Assembly: GCF_009805585.1 (NCBI RefSeq)
Contig: NZ_VHIN01000002.1
Location: 310,001 to 374,000, forward strand
Length of the DNA: 64,000 nt
Source of the DNA: Glutamicibacter sp. JC586
GTDB taxonomy: Bacteria; Actinomycetota; Actinomycetes; Actinomycetales; Micrococcaceae
Direction: 5' to 3'
Shown: piece by piece, positions 18,850-27,262 of the stretch
Layout: each line of letters starts with the position of its first letter
Numbering within the stretch: the stretch's first letter is position 1
Position numbers and translations under genes: made by a program
The notes under the pieces: generated by a model
The model's database searches: none
What the model saw: only the letters and a program-made list of their open reading frames with translations
What the model was told of the DNA's origin: nothing

Positions 18850-19908
18850 ATGCGTCAGCTGAGACTGGTAGGAATTCATGAAAATGGTTCCAGCCTGCAG
18901 GTCAGCAGTGACGACGGGATGAGCTATGAACTCCCCGTTGACGATGCACTGCGCAGTGCAATGGCAGAAATCGCTCGTTCACGGGCCCCAAGGAACCGCG
19001 AAGAATCTTCGGTCCACTCGCCACGTGAGATTCAGGCGCGCGTGCGTGCTGGCGCTTCTGCTTATGATCTGTCACTTGAATGGGACGTCCCCATCGAAGA
19101 CATCGTGAAGTACGAAGGCCCGGTTCTGGCTGAACGCGAACACATGGCTGAGCTAGCTCGTCGTGTCGAAGTTTCAGGCCCACAGACTGATGCTGAATAC
19201 CGTGAAGTCTTTGGCGAAGAGCCAGCAGACTTGGGCTCCATGGTGGTGCATCGCTTTAACCAGTTGCACATCGACAGCGAAACTGCTCGTTGGAATTCGT
19301 GGAAAGATCCAGAAGGTCAGTGGATCATTACCGTTGAATTTGATTCGCCGCTACCCAGCGACAATGTTGAATCCATTGGTTCCGAGTCGAAAAACGCAGC
19401 TGAAAATGTTGCTCGCTGGTCATTCACGCCAGCACGTAAGTCTTTGAAGAATTTGAACCGCTGGGCACAGACTCTCAGCGAGCAGGTTGCTCCTGAATAC
19501 TTCCGCCCAGTTGCTGCAGTAAGTCAGGCTGAACCTGAGCCACCTGCATCCAATGTTCCCGAAGCTGACGAGACCGAAGAGTTGGTAACCCTGCTCAACG
19601 CTCGTCGAGGGCAGCGTCCTAAGGATCAAGATCCTGAGCGCGAGTCCCGCTTCAACGACATCATTGAACGCGGCATGAGTAAGTACGACGCTGAGGAAGA
19701 AGACTCGTTGCCGAATCTTCCGCAGGGCATTTCGCCTCGTACCTCGCAATTGATGGTTGTCACTGATTCGAGCAATGACGAATCTGATACGCAGGATAAG
19801 TCCTCCGAACAGGATGACGACACTGCCCCACGCAAGGCTAAACGTTCGTCGGTTCCAAGCTGGGACGACATCATGTTCGGAAAGCGCAAGAAGGATACGG
19901 ATTCCTAA
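18850..19908 (+). CDS. sepH: SepH septation protein (DUF3071)
   Basis: 352 residues from the ATG at 18850, preceded by GGAGGG at a spacing of 5. The N-terminal DUF3071 domain contains a helix-turn-helix-like segment (REIQARVRAGASAYDLSLEW, about residues 60-79) and is followed by a long acidic, disordered C-terminal half rich in E, D and S. SepH proteins of Streptomyces and mycobacteria bind FtsZ and stimulate its assembly at the septum. The N-terminal repeat-like domain and charged tail match that architecture. It is a single transcription unit ending in a 23-bp hairpin. Confidence 0.88.
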   Translation: MRQLRLVGIHENGSSLQVSSDDGMSYELPVDDALRSAMAEIARSRAPRNREESSVHSPREIQARVRAGASAYDLSLEWDVPIEDIVKYEGPVLAEREHMAELARRVEVSGPQTDAEYREVFGEEPADLGSMVVHRFNQLHIDSETARWNSWKDPEGQWIITVEFDSPLPSDNVESIGSESKNAAENVARWSFTPARKSLKNLNRWAQTLSEQVAPEYFRPVAAVSQAEPEPPASNVPEADETEELVTLLNARRGQRPKDQDPERESRFNDIIERGMSKYDAEEEDSLPNLPQGISPRTSQLMVVTDSSNDESDTQDKSSEQDDDTAPRKAKRSSVPSWDDIMFGKRKKDTDS

Positions 19909-19924
19909 ATCCCACTGGATGCCA

Positions 19925-19970
19925 AATACGCGACGGGCTAGCACCAATTGGTGCTAGCCCGTCGCGTATT
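19925..19970. terminator. Bidirectional hairpin between sepH and the phosphodiesterase gene
   Basis: A perfect 46-base inverted repeat (23-bp arms, no spacer) lies between convergent stops at 19908 and 19983. Few T residues follow on the plus strand (GGTTTGTT), so it is essentially U-poor. Confidence 0.75.
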
Positions 19971-19982
19971 GGTTTGTTCGAC

Positions 19983-21173
19983 TTATGCCGTTCTGTGTAC
20001 CAGCAGAGGTACGAATCGCTCCCCTGCTGTGAGCGAGCCGTGCTGGCCAACCATGTCAAAAGCCATCGGAGCGACTCGGCGACCGTCGTAGAAAGCAATG
20101 GATTCTGCTGCCAGGATCATCAAGTCCCCCAATCGCGCTAGATGCTCGGCGGTGATCGGACCAAAGTATCCGCGCTCCACTGCCTCTTGACGAGTCAAGA
20201 TCCACGCTTTGGTACCAAATGCTTCGTGCCAGGCGGCTTTCACTCGATCTCTGCAGGCCTCGTCTGCTTCGGGCGCGAAGGTAAGCTGAACCCCGCGAGG
20301 TTCCCCACTGGTCAGTTCCACCGACTCAATGAGTTCTGGATACTTGCTGTAGTCGATGCGTTGAGATTCAGGAACATCAACCATTCCATGGTCTCCGGTA
20401 ATTAGCACCGTAGTTTCCTCAGGCAAGCGAGAGACCAACGATTTGATGACGTAGTCGAGTTCTTCCAGGGTGTCTCGCCACTGACTCGAGTCCACACCGA
20501 ACTTGTGCCCGGTCTTATCTAGTTCGTTGAAGTAGGTGTAAACCAACGCGCTGCGATGCTTTTCGAATACTGTATGGGTGGCTTTGGCTCGCGCCATGGG
20601 TTGGTTCGCCGCGACAAAGACCGGTCCACGTAACGAAGCACGAGTCAGCGCAGACTTTGCGAACATCGGAATGGACACTGTGGCTACATGCAGTCCATGG
20701 TCCGCTACCTTTTGGAAAACGGTAGGTTGCGTTTGCCATACTTCAGGATTCAAATCGGCCGGCCAACCACCCAACTGGTTCACCACTCGACGCTTATCCG
20801 GATCAACCACATCGTATCCAAGCATGCCGTGCTCTCCGGGAGTCACTCCGGTAGCCAAAGAGCTCAGGGACGTTGCAGTGGTTGAGGGGAAGCCAGTGCC
20901 CAACTTTTGCCCTGAGGCAAACAAAGACCGAAGGAATGGGGCATGCCCAGTATGGCTTTTGAGTTGGTTCCAGCCCAGACCATCCACCATGATGACCACA
21001 ACGCGCTTAGTTTTTTTCAAGCCCAACACGTTGGCGAACCCTGGAACTCCTAGAGCTGCTGCTGCCGACGGAAGAATCTCCGAGAGGGTGGCTTGCCCAT
21101 ATTTAGGTGCCTCGGGAATCTTAGTTGCTGGCATTGCAAGTTCGGGCACGGCGAGCTCGTTGCTATCGCTCAA
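19983..21173 (-). CDS. Alkaline-phosphatase-superfamily phosphodiesterase
   Basis: 396 residues. Metal and nucleophile sites of the nucleotide pyrophosphatase/phosphodiesterase branch are present: MVDGLGW (metal Asp), FPSTTATSLSSLATG (nucleophile Thr), HKFGVDSSQW (metal site), LITGDHGMVD (Asp-His pair) and GQHGSLT (C-terminal His). There is no signal peptide, so it is predicted cytoplasmic. The substrate is unknown. The start overlaps the DUF5998 stop by four bases (21170-21173), indicating translational coupling. Confidence 0.85.
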   Translation of the reverse strand: MSDSNELAVPELAMPATKIPEAPKYGQATLSEILPSAAAALGVPGFANVLGLKKTKRVVVIMVDGLGWNQLKSHTGHAPFLRSLFASGQKLGTGFPSTTATSLSSLATGVTPGEHGMLGYDVVDPDKRRVVNQLGGWPADLNPEVWQTQPTVFQKVADHGLHVATVSIPMFAKSALTRASLRGPVFVAANQPMARAKATHTVFEKHRSALVYTYFNELDKTGHKFGVDSSQWRDTLEELDYVIKSLVSRLPEETTVLITGDHGMVDVPESQRIDYSKYPELIESVELTSGEPRGVQLTFAPEADEACRDRVKAAWHEAFGTKAWILTRQEAVERGYFGPITAEHLARLGDLMILAAESIAFYDGRRVAPMAFDMVGQHGSLTAGERFVPLLVHRTA

Positions 21174-21757
21174 GAGATTGTCGCCAAACGTAGTCGAACA
21201 GCAAATTCACGAGCCTTATTCACCGCACGTTGCCCATCAGCTTCAGCGCTGACGCGAATGACTAAATCTTCTGGTTGCGAAGTTCCGTTCAAACCATGGT
21301 CAGCTTCGCACTGTGGATCTCCACAATCGGCTGGAGCTAGATCGATGCGTTTGGTACCGCCCCATGACATGCCAAAAGTCAGTTCCTTGACCGGATCTGC
21401 GGCCGAATAGTGCTGCGGCTGGTGGTAAACAAAGCTGGTTGCCACAGAGGCAATCCGCGACAGTGCGATCATTTCGACCGAAACCTGAGCCATTACATCT
21501 CGTCCGTGATCATCAAGTTGCTGATCATCAACATGCAAGATAAACAGCACTTTTTCGCTCATCACCATGACCGTAATGTGTCGGTGAACCTCTGTGTTGT
21601 CGAAATGAGTTTCCAGATGAACGTAGTGGTCAAGCACGGGCTGATTCATCATTGCTTCGGCAAGGACATCTTGAACCATCTGCGGATAGAATCCTGCCCG
21701 CACCAGATCGTCTTGAAGCTCAGCGCCAGGAGCAGTCGAATATGTTGGAGAACTCAT
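21170..21757 (-). CDS. DUF5998 protein
   Basis: 195 residues. It is recognised as the actinobacterial DUF5998 family from the N-terminal LQDDLVRAGFYPQMVQDVL helix, the HLETHFD segment and the C-terminal ADCGDPQCEADHG, which could hold a metal with two cysteines and a histidine. Function unknown. TAGAAT lies exactly six bases before the ATG at 21757, suggesting a leaderless transcript that also covers the downstream phosphodiesterase gene. Confidence 0.8.
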   Translation of the reverse strand: MSSPTYSTAPGAELQDDLVRAGFYPQMVQDVLAEAMMNQPVLDHYVHLETHFDNTEVHRHITVMVMSEKVLFILHVDDQQLDDHGRDVMAQVSVEMIALSRIASVATSFVYHQPQHYSAADPVKELTFGMSWGGTKRIDLAPADCGDPQCEADHGLNGTSQPEDLVIRVSAEADGQRAVNKAREFAVRLRLATIS

Positions 21758-21763
21758 ACGTCA

Positions 21764-21769
21764 ATTCTA
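21764..21769 (-). promoter_or_regulatory. Predicted -10 for the DUF5998-phosphodiesterase operon
   Basis: TAGAAT on the minus strand lies 6 bases upstream of the ATG at 21757, and no Shine-Dalgarno is visible in between. Confidence 0.5.
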
Positions 21770-21807
21770 CTCAGTCGCCATCATCAATTCACGTTGGCCA
21801 ACGTCCG

Positions 21808-24468
21808 TCAGCTTCTCAATGCGCGGCGCACGCTGTCAGTACGTTGCTCAGCATTGCTGATCTGAATATTCACGGCTAACACACTGAGCGAATTTGCCGA
21901 TACCGAAATTGGCGCAAACTTGGCCACCGTGACTTCTGGATGGTTATCTTTGAACAGCGAGACCCTGGTAATAAAGTCCTTGAGCGCCTCTAGGTCCACG
22001 GCTGCTAAACCCTGATACCCCAGCAGGCGAACGCTGCTTCGAGGGCGCCTAATTAGTTGCTCAAGATCGTGCAACGACAGTGGCGCTACGCCGTGGGCCC
22101 AGTCGTCTAGAAGGTTCACCGGATCTCCGCTGAGGCCAAAGGAGATTACCGGTCCAAGCAGTGGATCTTCCACTGCTTTAAGTACGCAAGCTTGGCCGGC
22201 CGGTGCCATGCGCTGCACTTCAAGGGTTTCAACTCCGTAGGACTGCATCAACAACTTCATGTGGGTGAAATTTGATTCAAGGCTGGCACGGTCGGGAATG
22301 CTCAACCGTACGCCGCCCAGATCTAAGCGCTGGCGTAGGTCGGGGTCGTTGGCCTTCAGTGCTACAGGCCAGCCCAGTTCGTCTGACGCCGCGACGGCCT
22401 CCGCGACTGTGTTTACAACGCGAGAGCCAAAAATCTGAATCCCGTAGAAGCCCAATAGTTTTTGCGCTTGAGCTTCGCTCAGCTCTAGTAGGTTAGAGCC
22501 GGAGACGGTTTTCCCCAGTTCATTCAGGTACCCTGCAGCACCTTCCACATCTATGCCTGCAGGATCATCGATGGCCTCATACGGTACATCGAGCCACTGT
22601 TGGTAACCGTAGGCTTTCGCAAGCGCACCTATCGCCGTTGTCGGAGAAGTGTACAAAGGAACGCTTTGGTTCAGGCCGCCAGTAATCTTGTGATCCGATA
22701 AACCTGGTACTAGACACAACACTGGCTTGGTCTGGTCAAGGAATTCACGCGCTACTTTGAGAACAGCCGAAGTTTCCAATCCGGAGTATGGAAGGTGCGC
22801 CAACACTACCGCGTTTACTTCAGGATCTTTGATTAGTTCTTGAATCCTGCGGCGCAGCATTGGTATCGCCCGGGACTGGCCAACCGCATAGTCCAGCTCC
22901 TCTCCGTCAATCTTCGTGTTCAAGTTCCGAGTTTCAGCGACGTCGCAAACCACCTCGGCAATCGTCGAAGAATTTGATAACACGGCCACGTTGGGTCCAA
23001 GCGGTGGCGGAAAGACTGAGAGCAGCGAAGAAACATCGAGCAGCTCTTCCGAAGAACGAACACGGATCACCCCGGATTGGCGCAAGATCGCATTCATCGC
23101 TCCCGCTGGCGCCTGCCCTACACGCACAGAGTGTCCAGGAGGTAGCCTGCGCCCCATCACGTCAGTCTTAGCAACGACCACTGGTTTACGTCGGGCTAGT
23201 CTGCGGGCGATGCGCGCAAACTTACGAGGGTTGCCGAAAGACTCCAGATACATCGCTACAACGCCGGTACGAGGATCGTCTTCGAAGAATTGCATGGCGT
23301 CGTTGCCCGAGACATCGGCACGCAGGCCTGCCGAGATCGCGCTACTGACCCCGACACTTTGTTGCAATGCAACACCTTGCAGAATCATGCCCATGGCGGC
23401 TGACTGGGAGAAGATACCCACATTGCCAGGCTTGGGCGATCCGGAGCTGCCCGAAGCGTACAACTTCACCTCTGGATCGGTATTAATCAGCCCCAGCGAA
23501 GCCGGTCCGACCACGCGCATTCCGTTAGCACGAGCATATGCTACCAGTTCTCGCTGCGCGCCGAGACCCTCAGCGGATTCGTAGCCTGCCGACATGATTA
23601 CCAACGCCTTCACACCGTGGGCAGCGCAGTCCGTGATGGCTTCCAAGACACGCTCGCGCGGAATACACAGCACTGCGACGTCGACGTCTCCAGGCACTTC
23701 GGTAATTTTTCCGTAGGCCACCATACCGCCGACCTCCAACGCCGCCTCATTGACGGCGTAAACGGTGCCGGAGAATCCTGATTCGATGATTCGTTCCAGT
23801 ACATCGTGACCGAGTTTGCCCCAGGTGCGGCTAGCACCAATGATGGCGACGGAATCCGGTGAAAGTAGTCCAGCTACGCTACTGGCTTCGGCACGGTGCT
23901 CCCGAGATTCGGTGACTGCTCGTGACTTCTCGGTAGGGCTGATGGAAAATTCCAGCATCACCACACCGTCTTCAAAGTGACGGGCAACGGCGTAGCCGGC
24001 TTCCGAAAAAACGGTGAGCATCTTGCGGTTTTCGGGCAAAACTTCTGCGGCGAACTTTTCGATACCTTTTTCTCGAGCGGCGGCTGCGAGATGTTCGAGC
24101 AAGATCGAACCGATACCGGTGCCTTGATATTCATCGGAGACGTTGAACGCCACTTCAGCTTCCAGTGGATTATCCAGTCGATCGTATCTACCGACTCCAA
24201 TAATTTTGGTACCGCGCACCACGGTGAAAGCTACCCGGTTGCTGTGGTCCACGTTGGTGAAGCGTTCGAGCTCTTTAGGAGTCAGCGATGACTTGTACGT
24301 AAAATAGCGTAGGTAGACCGAGGCTTCAGATTGATGTTTGTGCATTTCTTGCAGCGCCTGCGCATCCTGCGGGGTGATTGGACGCAGATGAGCTGTCGTC
24401 CCGTCGCGCAGCACAACATCAGCTTCCCAATGTGCCGGATATGTCGCCGAAAGTTTACGATCCACCAT
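21808..24468 (-). CDS. GNAT acetyltransferase fused to acyl-CoA synthetase (NDP-forming)
   Basis: 886 residues from the ATG at 24468; the open frame extends to 24705, but that stretch overlaps the divergent topoisomerase gene. An N-terminal GNAT domain (acetyl-CoA loop SDEYQGTGIGSILLEHL, about residues 105-121) is followed by a CoA-binding domain (VAIIGASRTWGKLGHDV), succinyl-CoA-ligase-like domains and a C-terminal ATP-grasp domain. The parts are those of Pat/PatZ lysine acetyltransferases, in the actinobacterial order with GNAT first. In that family the enzyme acetylates acyl-CoA synthetases and other proteins, and the ligase-like part senses acetyl-CoA. Whether it has kept ligase activity is not clear from sequence. 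Confidence 0.87.
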   Translation of the reverse strand: MVDRKLSATYPAHWEADVVLRDGTTAHLRPITPQDAQALQEMHKHQSEASVYLRYFTYKSSLTPKELERFTNVDHSNRVAFTVVRGTKIIGVGRYDRLDNPLEAEVAFNVSDEYQGTGIGSILLEHLAAAAREKGIEKFAAEVLPENRKMLTVFSEAGYAVARHFEDGVVMLEFSISPTEKSRAVTESREHRAEASSVAGLLSPDSVAIIGASRTWGKLGHDVLERIIESGFSGTVYAVNEAALEVGGMVAYGKITEVPGDVDVAVLCIPRERVLEAITDCAAHGVKALVIMSAGYESAEGLGAQRELVAYARANGMRVVGPASLGLINTDPEVKLYASGSSGSPKPGNVGIFSQSAAMGMILQGVALQQSVGVSSAISAGLRADVSGNDAMQFFEDDPRTGVVAMYLESFGNPRKFARIARRLARRKPVVVAKTDVMGRRLPPGHSVRVGQAPAGAMNAILRQSGVIRVRSSEELLDVSSLLSVFPPPLGPNVAVLSNSSTIAEVVCDVAETRNLNTKIDGEELDYAVGQSRAIPMLRRRIQELIKDPEVNAVVLAHLPYSGLETSAVLKVAREFLDQTKPVLCLVPGLSDHKITGGLNQSVPLYTSPTTAIGALAKAYGYQQWLDVPYEAIDDPAGIDVEGAAGYLNELGKTVSGSNLLELSEAQAQKLLGFYGIQIFGSRVVNTVAEAVAASDELGWPVALKANDPDLRQRLDLGGVRLSIPDRASLESNFTHMKLLMQSYGVETLEVQRMAPAGQACVLKAVEDPLLGPVISFGLSGDPVNLLDDWAHGVAPLSLHDLEQLIRRPRSSVRLLGYQGLAAVDLEALKDFITRVSLFKDNHPEVTVAKFAPISVSANSLSVLAVNIQISNAEQRTDSVRRALRS

Positions 24469-24474
24469 AGGCTT

Positions 24475-24480
24475 AGGATA
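24475..24480 (-). promoter_or_regulatory. Predicted -10 of the GNAT/acyl-CoA-synthetase gene
   Basis: TATCCT on the minus strand lies 6 bases before the ATG at 24468. It fits TANNNT and implies a leaderless mRNA. Confidence 0.5.
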
Positions 24481-24566
24481 GTCGGGAGTTTCGCGTTGTG
24501 CCCAGACGCAACACGAAGTCTCGACCGTTGATGCCGCAAGAGAGTAAGTGAAGGACAAAAAGAGTA

Positions 24567-27188
24567 ATGGCTCGAAAGAAGTCAGAAGAGATTCCAGAGG
24601 ATTTTGTTGAAAACATCGTCGACATCGACGTGACCAATGAAATGGAATCCTCCTTCTTGGAGTATGCCTACTCGGTGATCTACTCACGTGCTCTGCCCGA
24701 TGCACGAGATGGACTAAAGCCGGTCCAGCGTCGCATTCTTTTCCAGATGGCGCAGATGGGTTTGCGCCCTGAAAAGGGACATGTGAAGTCCGCTCGCGTG
24801 GTTGGCGAAGTCATGGGTAAGCTACACCCCCACGGTGACGCCGCGATCTACGACGCAATGGTGCGTTTAGCTCAAGATTTCTCGCTCCGTTTGCCGCTGA
24901 TTGATGGCCACGGAAACTTCGGTTCGCTCGATGACGGTCCGGCAGCACCGCGTTATACCGAAGCGCGGCTGGCTGCCTCGGCGGTAGCCATGACCGCCAA
25001 TTTGGATGAAGACGTTGTGAACTTCATTCCAAACTACGACAACCAGTTCATGCAGCCCGAGGTCCTCCCGGCTGCTTTCCCTAACCTGCTTGTTAATGGC
25101 ACCACCGGCATTGCCGTAGGCATGGCCACGAACATGGCGCCACACAATTTGGGCGAGGTAGTCGCCGCCGCCCAGCACTTGTTGGTTGAACCTGAGGCCA
25201 CCGTTGAAGAACTGATGAAGTTCATTCCCGGACCAGATTTACCTTCCGGTGGCAGCATCATTGGTTTGGATGGGGTGAAGGACGCCTACCGTACCGGGCG
25301 TGGATTGTTCCGTACACGAGCCACTGTGGCATTAGAGAAGCTTTCGGCACGCAAGTCAGCGTTGGTCGTTACCGAGCTGCCCTATGGCGTGGGTCCGGAA
25401 AAGGTCATCGAAAAGCTCAAAGACGGAGTTAATAACAAGAAGATCTCCGGCGTCTCAGATGTCGTTGACTTAACTGACCGTCACCACGGGCTCAAATTGG
25501 TGATTGAGCTGAAGAACGGCTTTAATCCCAACGCTGTGCTGACTAGCCTGTACAAGTACACACCGATGGAAGATTCCTTTGGTATCAACAACGTGGCACT
25601 GGTCAATGGTCAACCACGCACCATGGGTCTACGCGAACTGCTGACCGTCTACGTTGACCACCGGCTGGACGTGGTTCGCCGTCGTACCGCGTACCGTTTG
25701 GCAAAGCGCGAAGATCGTTTGCACCTGGTTGAAGGTCTGTTGATCGCCATTGTCGATATCGACGACGTGATTGCCATCATCCGTTCCTCCGAGCAGACCA
25801 ATGAGGCCCGCCAGCGACTGATGACGGTCTTTGACCTCAGCGAAGCGCAAGCCAACCACATCCTGGAACTGCGCCTGCGCCAGCTGACCAAATATTCGAA
25901 GCTGGAATTGGAAACCGAAGCCGAACAGCTGCGTGAAGAAATTGAAAAATTGCGCGCCATCTTGGCTTCCGATCAGCTACTGCGCAGCCTAGTCTCCGAA
26001 GAGCTGGGCACCATGGCTGAAACTTTCGGCACACCTCGCCGGACCAAATTACTCAAGTCTGCGCAACTGGCGCCGCTGAAGGGAACAGCACTTCCAGAAG
26101 CTGTTGGCAACGGCAAAACCGCCAAACTGGCCATGGAAATTTCCGACAGCGCCTGTTGGGTTCTACTCTCGGCCACCGGACAAATTGCACGGACTCACGA
26201 TCGCAGCCCAGTGGACTTCTCTGCGGCGCGGATAAAGCACGACGTGCTTGTCTCGCAGGTCCCATCCACTGCGCGCGGCGAAATTGGCGCATTAACCAGC
26301 ACCGGCCGGATTATCCGCGTTTCGTTGATCGACGTACCCGTCCTGCCCGAATCCCATGGCTTCCCGCAATTGGCCCAGGGCGTGCCAGTAGCCGAGTTCC
26401 TGAAGCTGGCCAAGAGTGAAAAAGCGATCGCTTTGGTACCGCTTAATGAGGTTCTGGCCATCGGTACGCAACAAGGAGTGGTCAAACGAGTCACTCCGGA
26501 ATATCCACTGAACCGCGATGAGTTTGAGACCATCACGCTCAAAGACGGTGATACGGTAATTGCCGCCGGCGTGGCTGGTGAAGATGACGAATTGGTCTTC
26601 CTGACTCGCGATGCTCAACTGTTGCGTTTCCCTGCCTCTGCGGTGCGTCCGCAGGGTCGAACCGGCCGAGGCATGGCGGGCATCAAGCTCGGTGCAGATG
26701 ATCGGGTGATCTTCTTTGGTGTAGTCCCAGCGAATGCGCAGCACACCGTGGTGGCTACCATCGCCGCCGGATCACAAACCTTGCCAGGAACTTCCGGTCA
26801 GTCGGTGAAGCTGACAGAATTTGCACAGTTCCCTTCCAAGGGCCGTGCCACCGCGGGCGTTCGCGCACACCGTTTCGTCAAGGGCGAGGACCACTTGCAG
26901 CTCGCATTCGCTGGACAAGGTCCTGCTCGCGCGAGTTCCACTGCTGGCATCGTACGAGCCTTGCCCACTGAGTACGGCAAGCGCGACGGTTCAGGTGCTC
27001 CGCTGGCGCAGTCGATCAATGTCCTTGGCGGCACGCTCAGCGTTGCCGGCGCCCCAGCTGCAGCATCGGTCCAACCGGTTACTAGTGAGCCCGACTCCCC
27101 CGTTGAGGTTCAGCAGGCTAGACCCGCTCCAACGTTTACACCTGGCGAAGACACCTTGCCATTTGATGATGGCGGAGTAATTCTCTAA
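24567..27188 (+). CDS. parC: DNA topoisomerase IV subunit A
   Basis: 873 residues. The breakage-reunion domain has the catalytic tyrosine in [10 protein letters not shown] (Y130) and the quinolone-pocket segment [14 protein letters not shown]; a coiled-coil gate follows at about 390-460, then a six-blade beta-pinwheel C-terminal domain to residue 810. The GyrA box is degenerate ([10 protein letters not shown] instead of QRRGGKG), which favours ParC over GyrA. The B subunit is at 35028-37136, and in actinobacteria gyrBA lies at the origin, outside this window. AAAGAG precedes the ATG. A strong terminator follows. Confidence 0.9.
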   Translation: MARKKSEEIPEDFVENIVDIDVTNEMESSFLEYAYSVIYSRALPDARDGLKPVQRRILFQMAQMGLRPEKGHVKSARVVGEVMGKLHPHGDAAIYDAMVRLAQDFSLRLPLIDGHGNFGSLDDGPAAPRYTEARLAASAVAMTANLDEDVVNFIPNYDNQFMQPEVLPAAFPNLLVNGTTGIAVGMATNMAPHNLGEVVAAAQHLLVEPEATVEELMKFIPGPDLPSGGSIIGLDGVKDAYRTGRGLFRTRATVALEKLSARKSALVVTELPYGVGPEKVIEKLKDGVNNKKISGVSDVVDLTDRHHGLKLVIELKNGFNPNAVLTSLYKYTPMEDSFGINNVALVNGQPRTMGLRELLTVYVDHRLDVVRRRTAYRLAKREDRLHLVEGLLIAIVDIDDVIAIIRSSEQTNEARQRLMTVFDLSEAQANHILELRLRQLTKYSKLELETEAEQLREEIEKLRAILASDQLLRSLVSEELGTMAETFGTPRRTKLLKSAQLAPLKGTALPEAVGNGKTAKLAMEISDSACWVLLSATGQIARTHDRSPVDFSAARIKHDVLVSQVPSTARGEIGALTSTGRIIRVSLIDVPVLPESHGFPQLAQGVPVAEFLKLAKSEKAIALVPLNEVLAIGTQQGVVKRVTPEYPLNRDEFETITLKDGDTVIAAGVAGEDDELVFLTRDAQLLRFPASAVRPQGRTGRGMAGIKLGADDRVIFFGVVPANAQHTVVATIAAGSQTLPGTSGQSVKLTEFAQFPSKGRATAGVRAHRFVKGEDHLQLAFAGQGPARASSTAGIVRALPTEYGKRDGSGAPLAQSINVLGGTLSVAGAPAAASVQPVTSEPDSPVEVQQARPAPTFTPGEDTLPFDDGGVIL

Positions 27189-27206
27189 CTTGAGGCACGG
27201 TGCGCC

Positions 27207-27255
27207 AAAGGTGCCGTCATGAATCACCACTGTCGATTCATGACGGCACCTTTTT
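27207..27255 (+). terminator. Rho-independent terminator after parC
   Basis: A 19-bp stem (27207-27225 with 27235-27253), 9-base loop and TTTTT at 27251-27255. It also faces the end of the convergent cydDC gene. Confidence 0.88.
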
Positions 27256-27262
27256 ACTTGCC

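Noticed and set aside
24469-24705. N-terminal extension of the GNAT/acyl-CoA-synthetase gene
   Set aside because: It would overlap the start of the divergent topoisomerase gene by about 140 bases, is rich in Arg, His and Cys, and is not part of the family.
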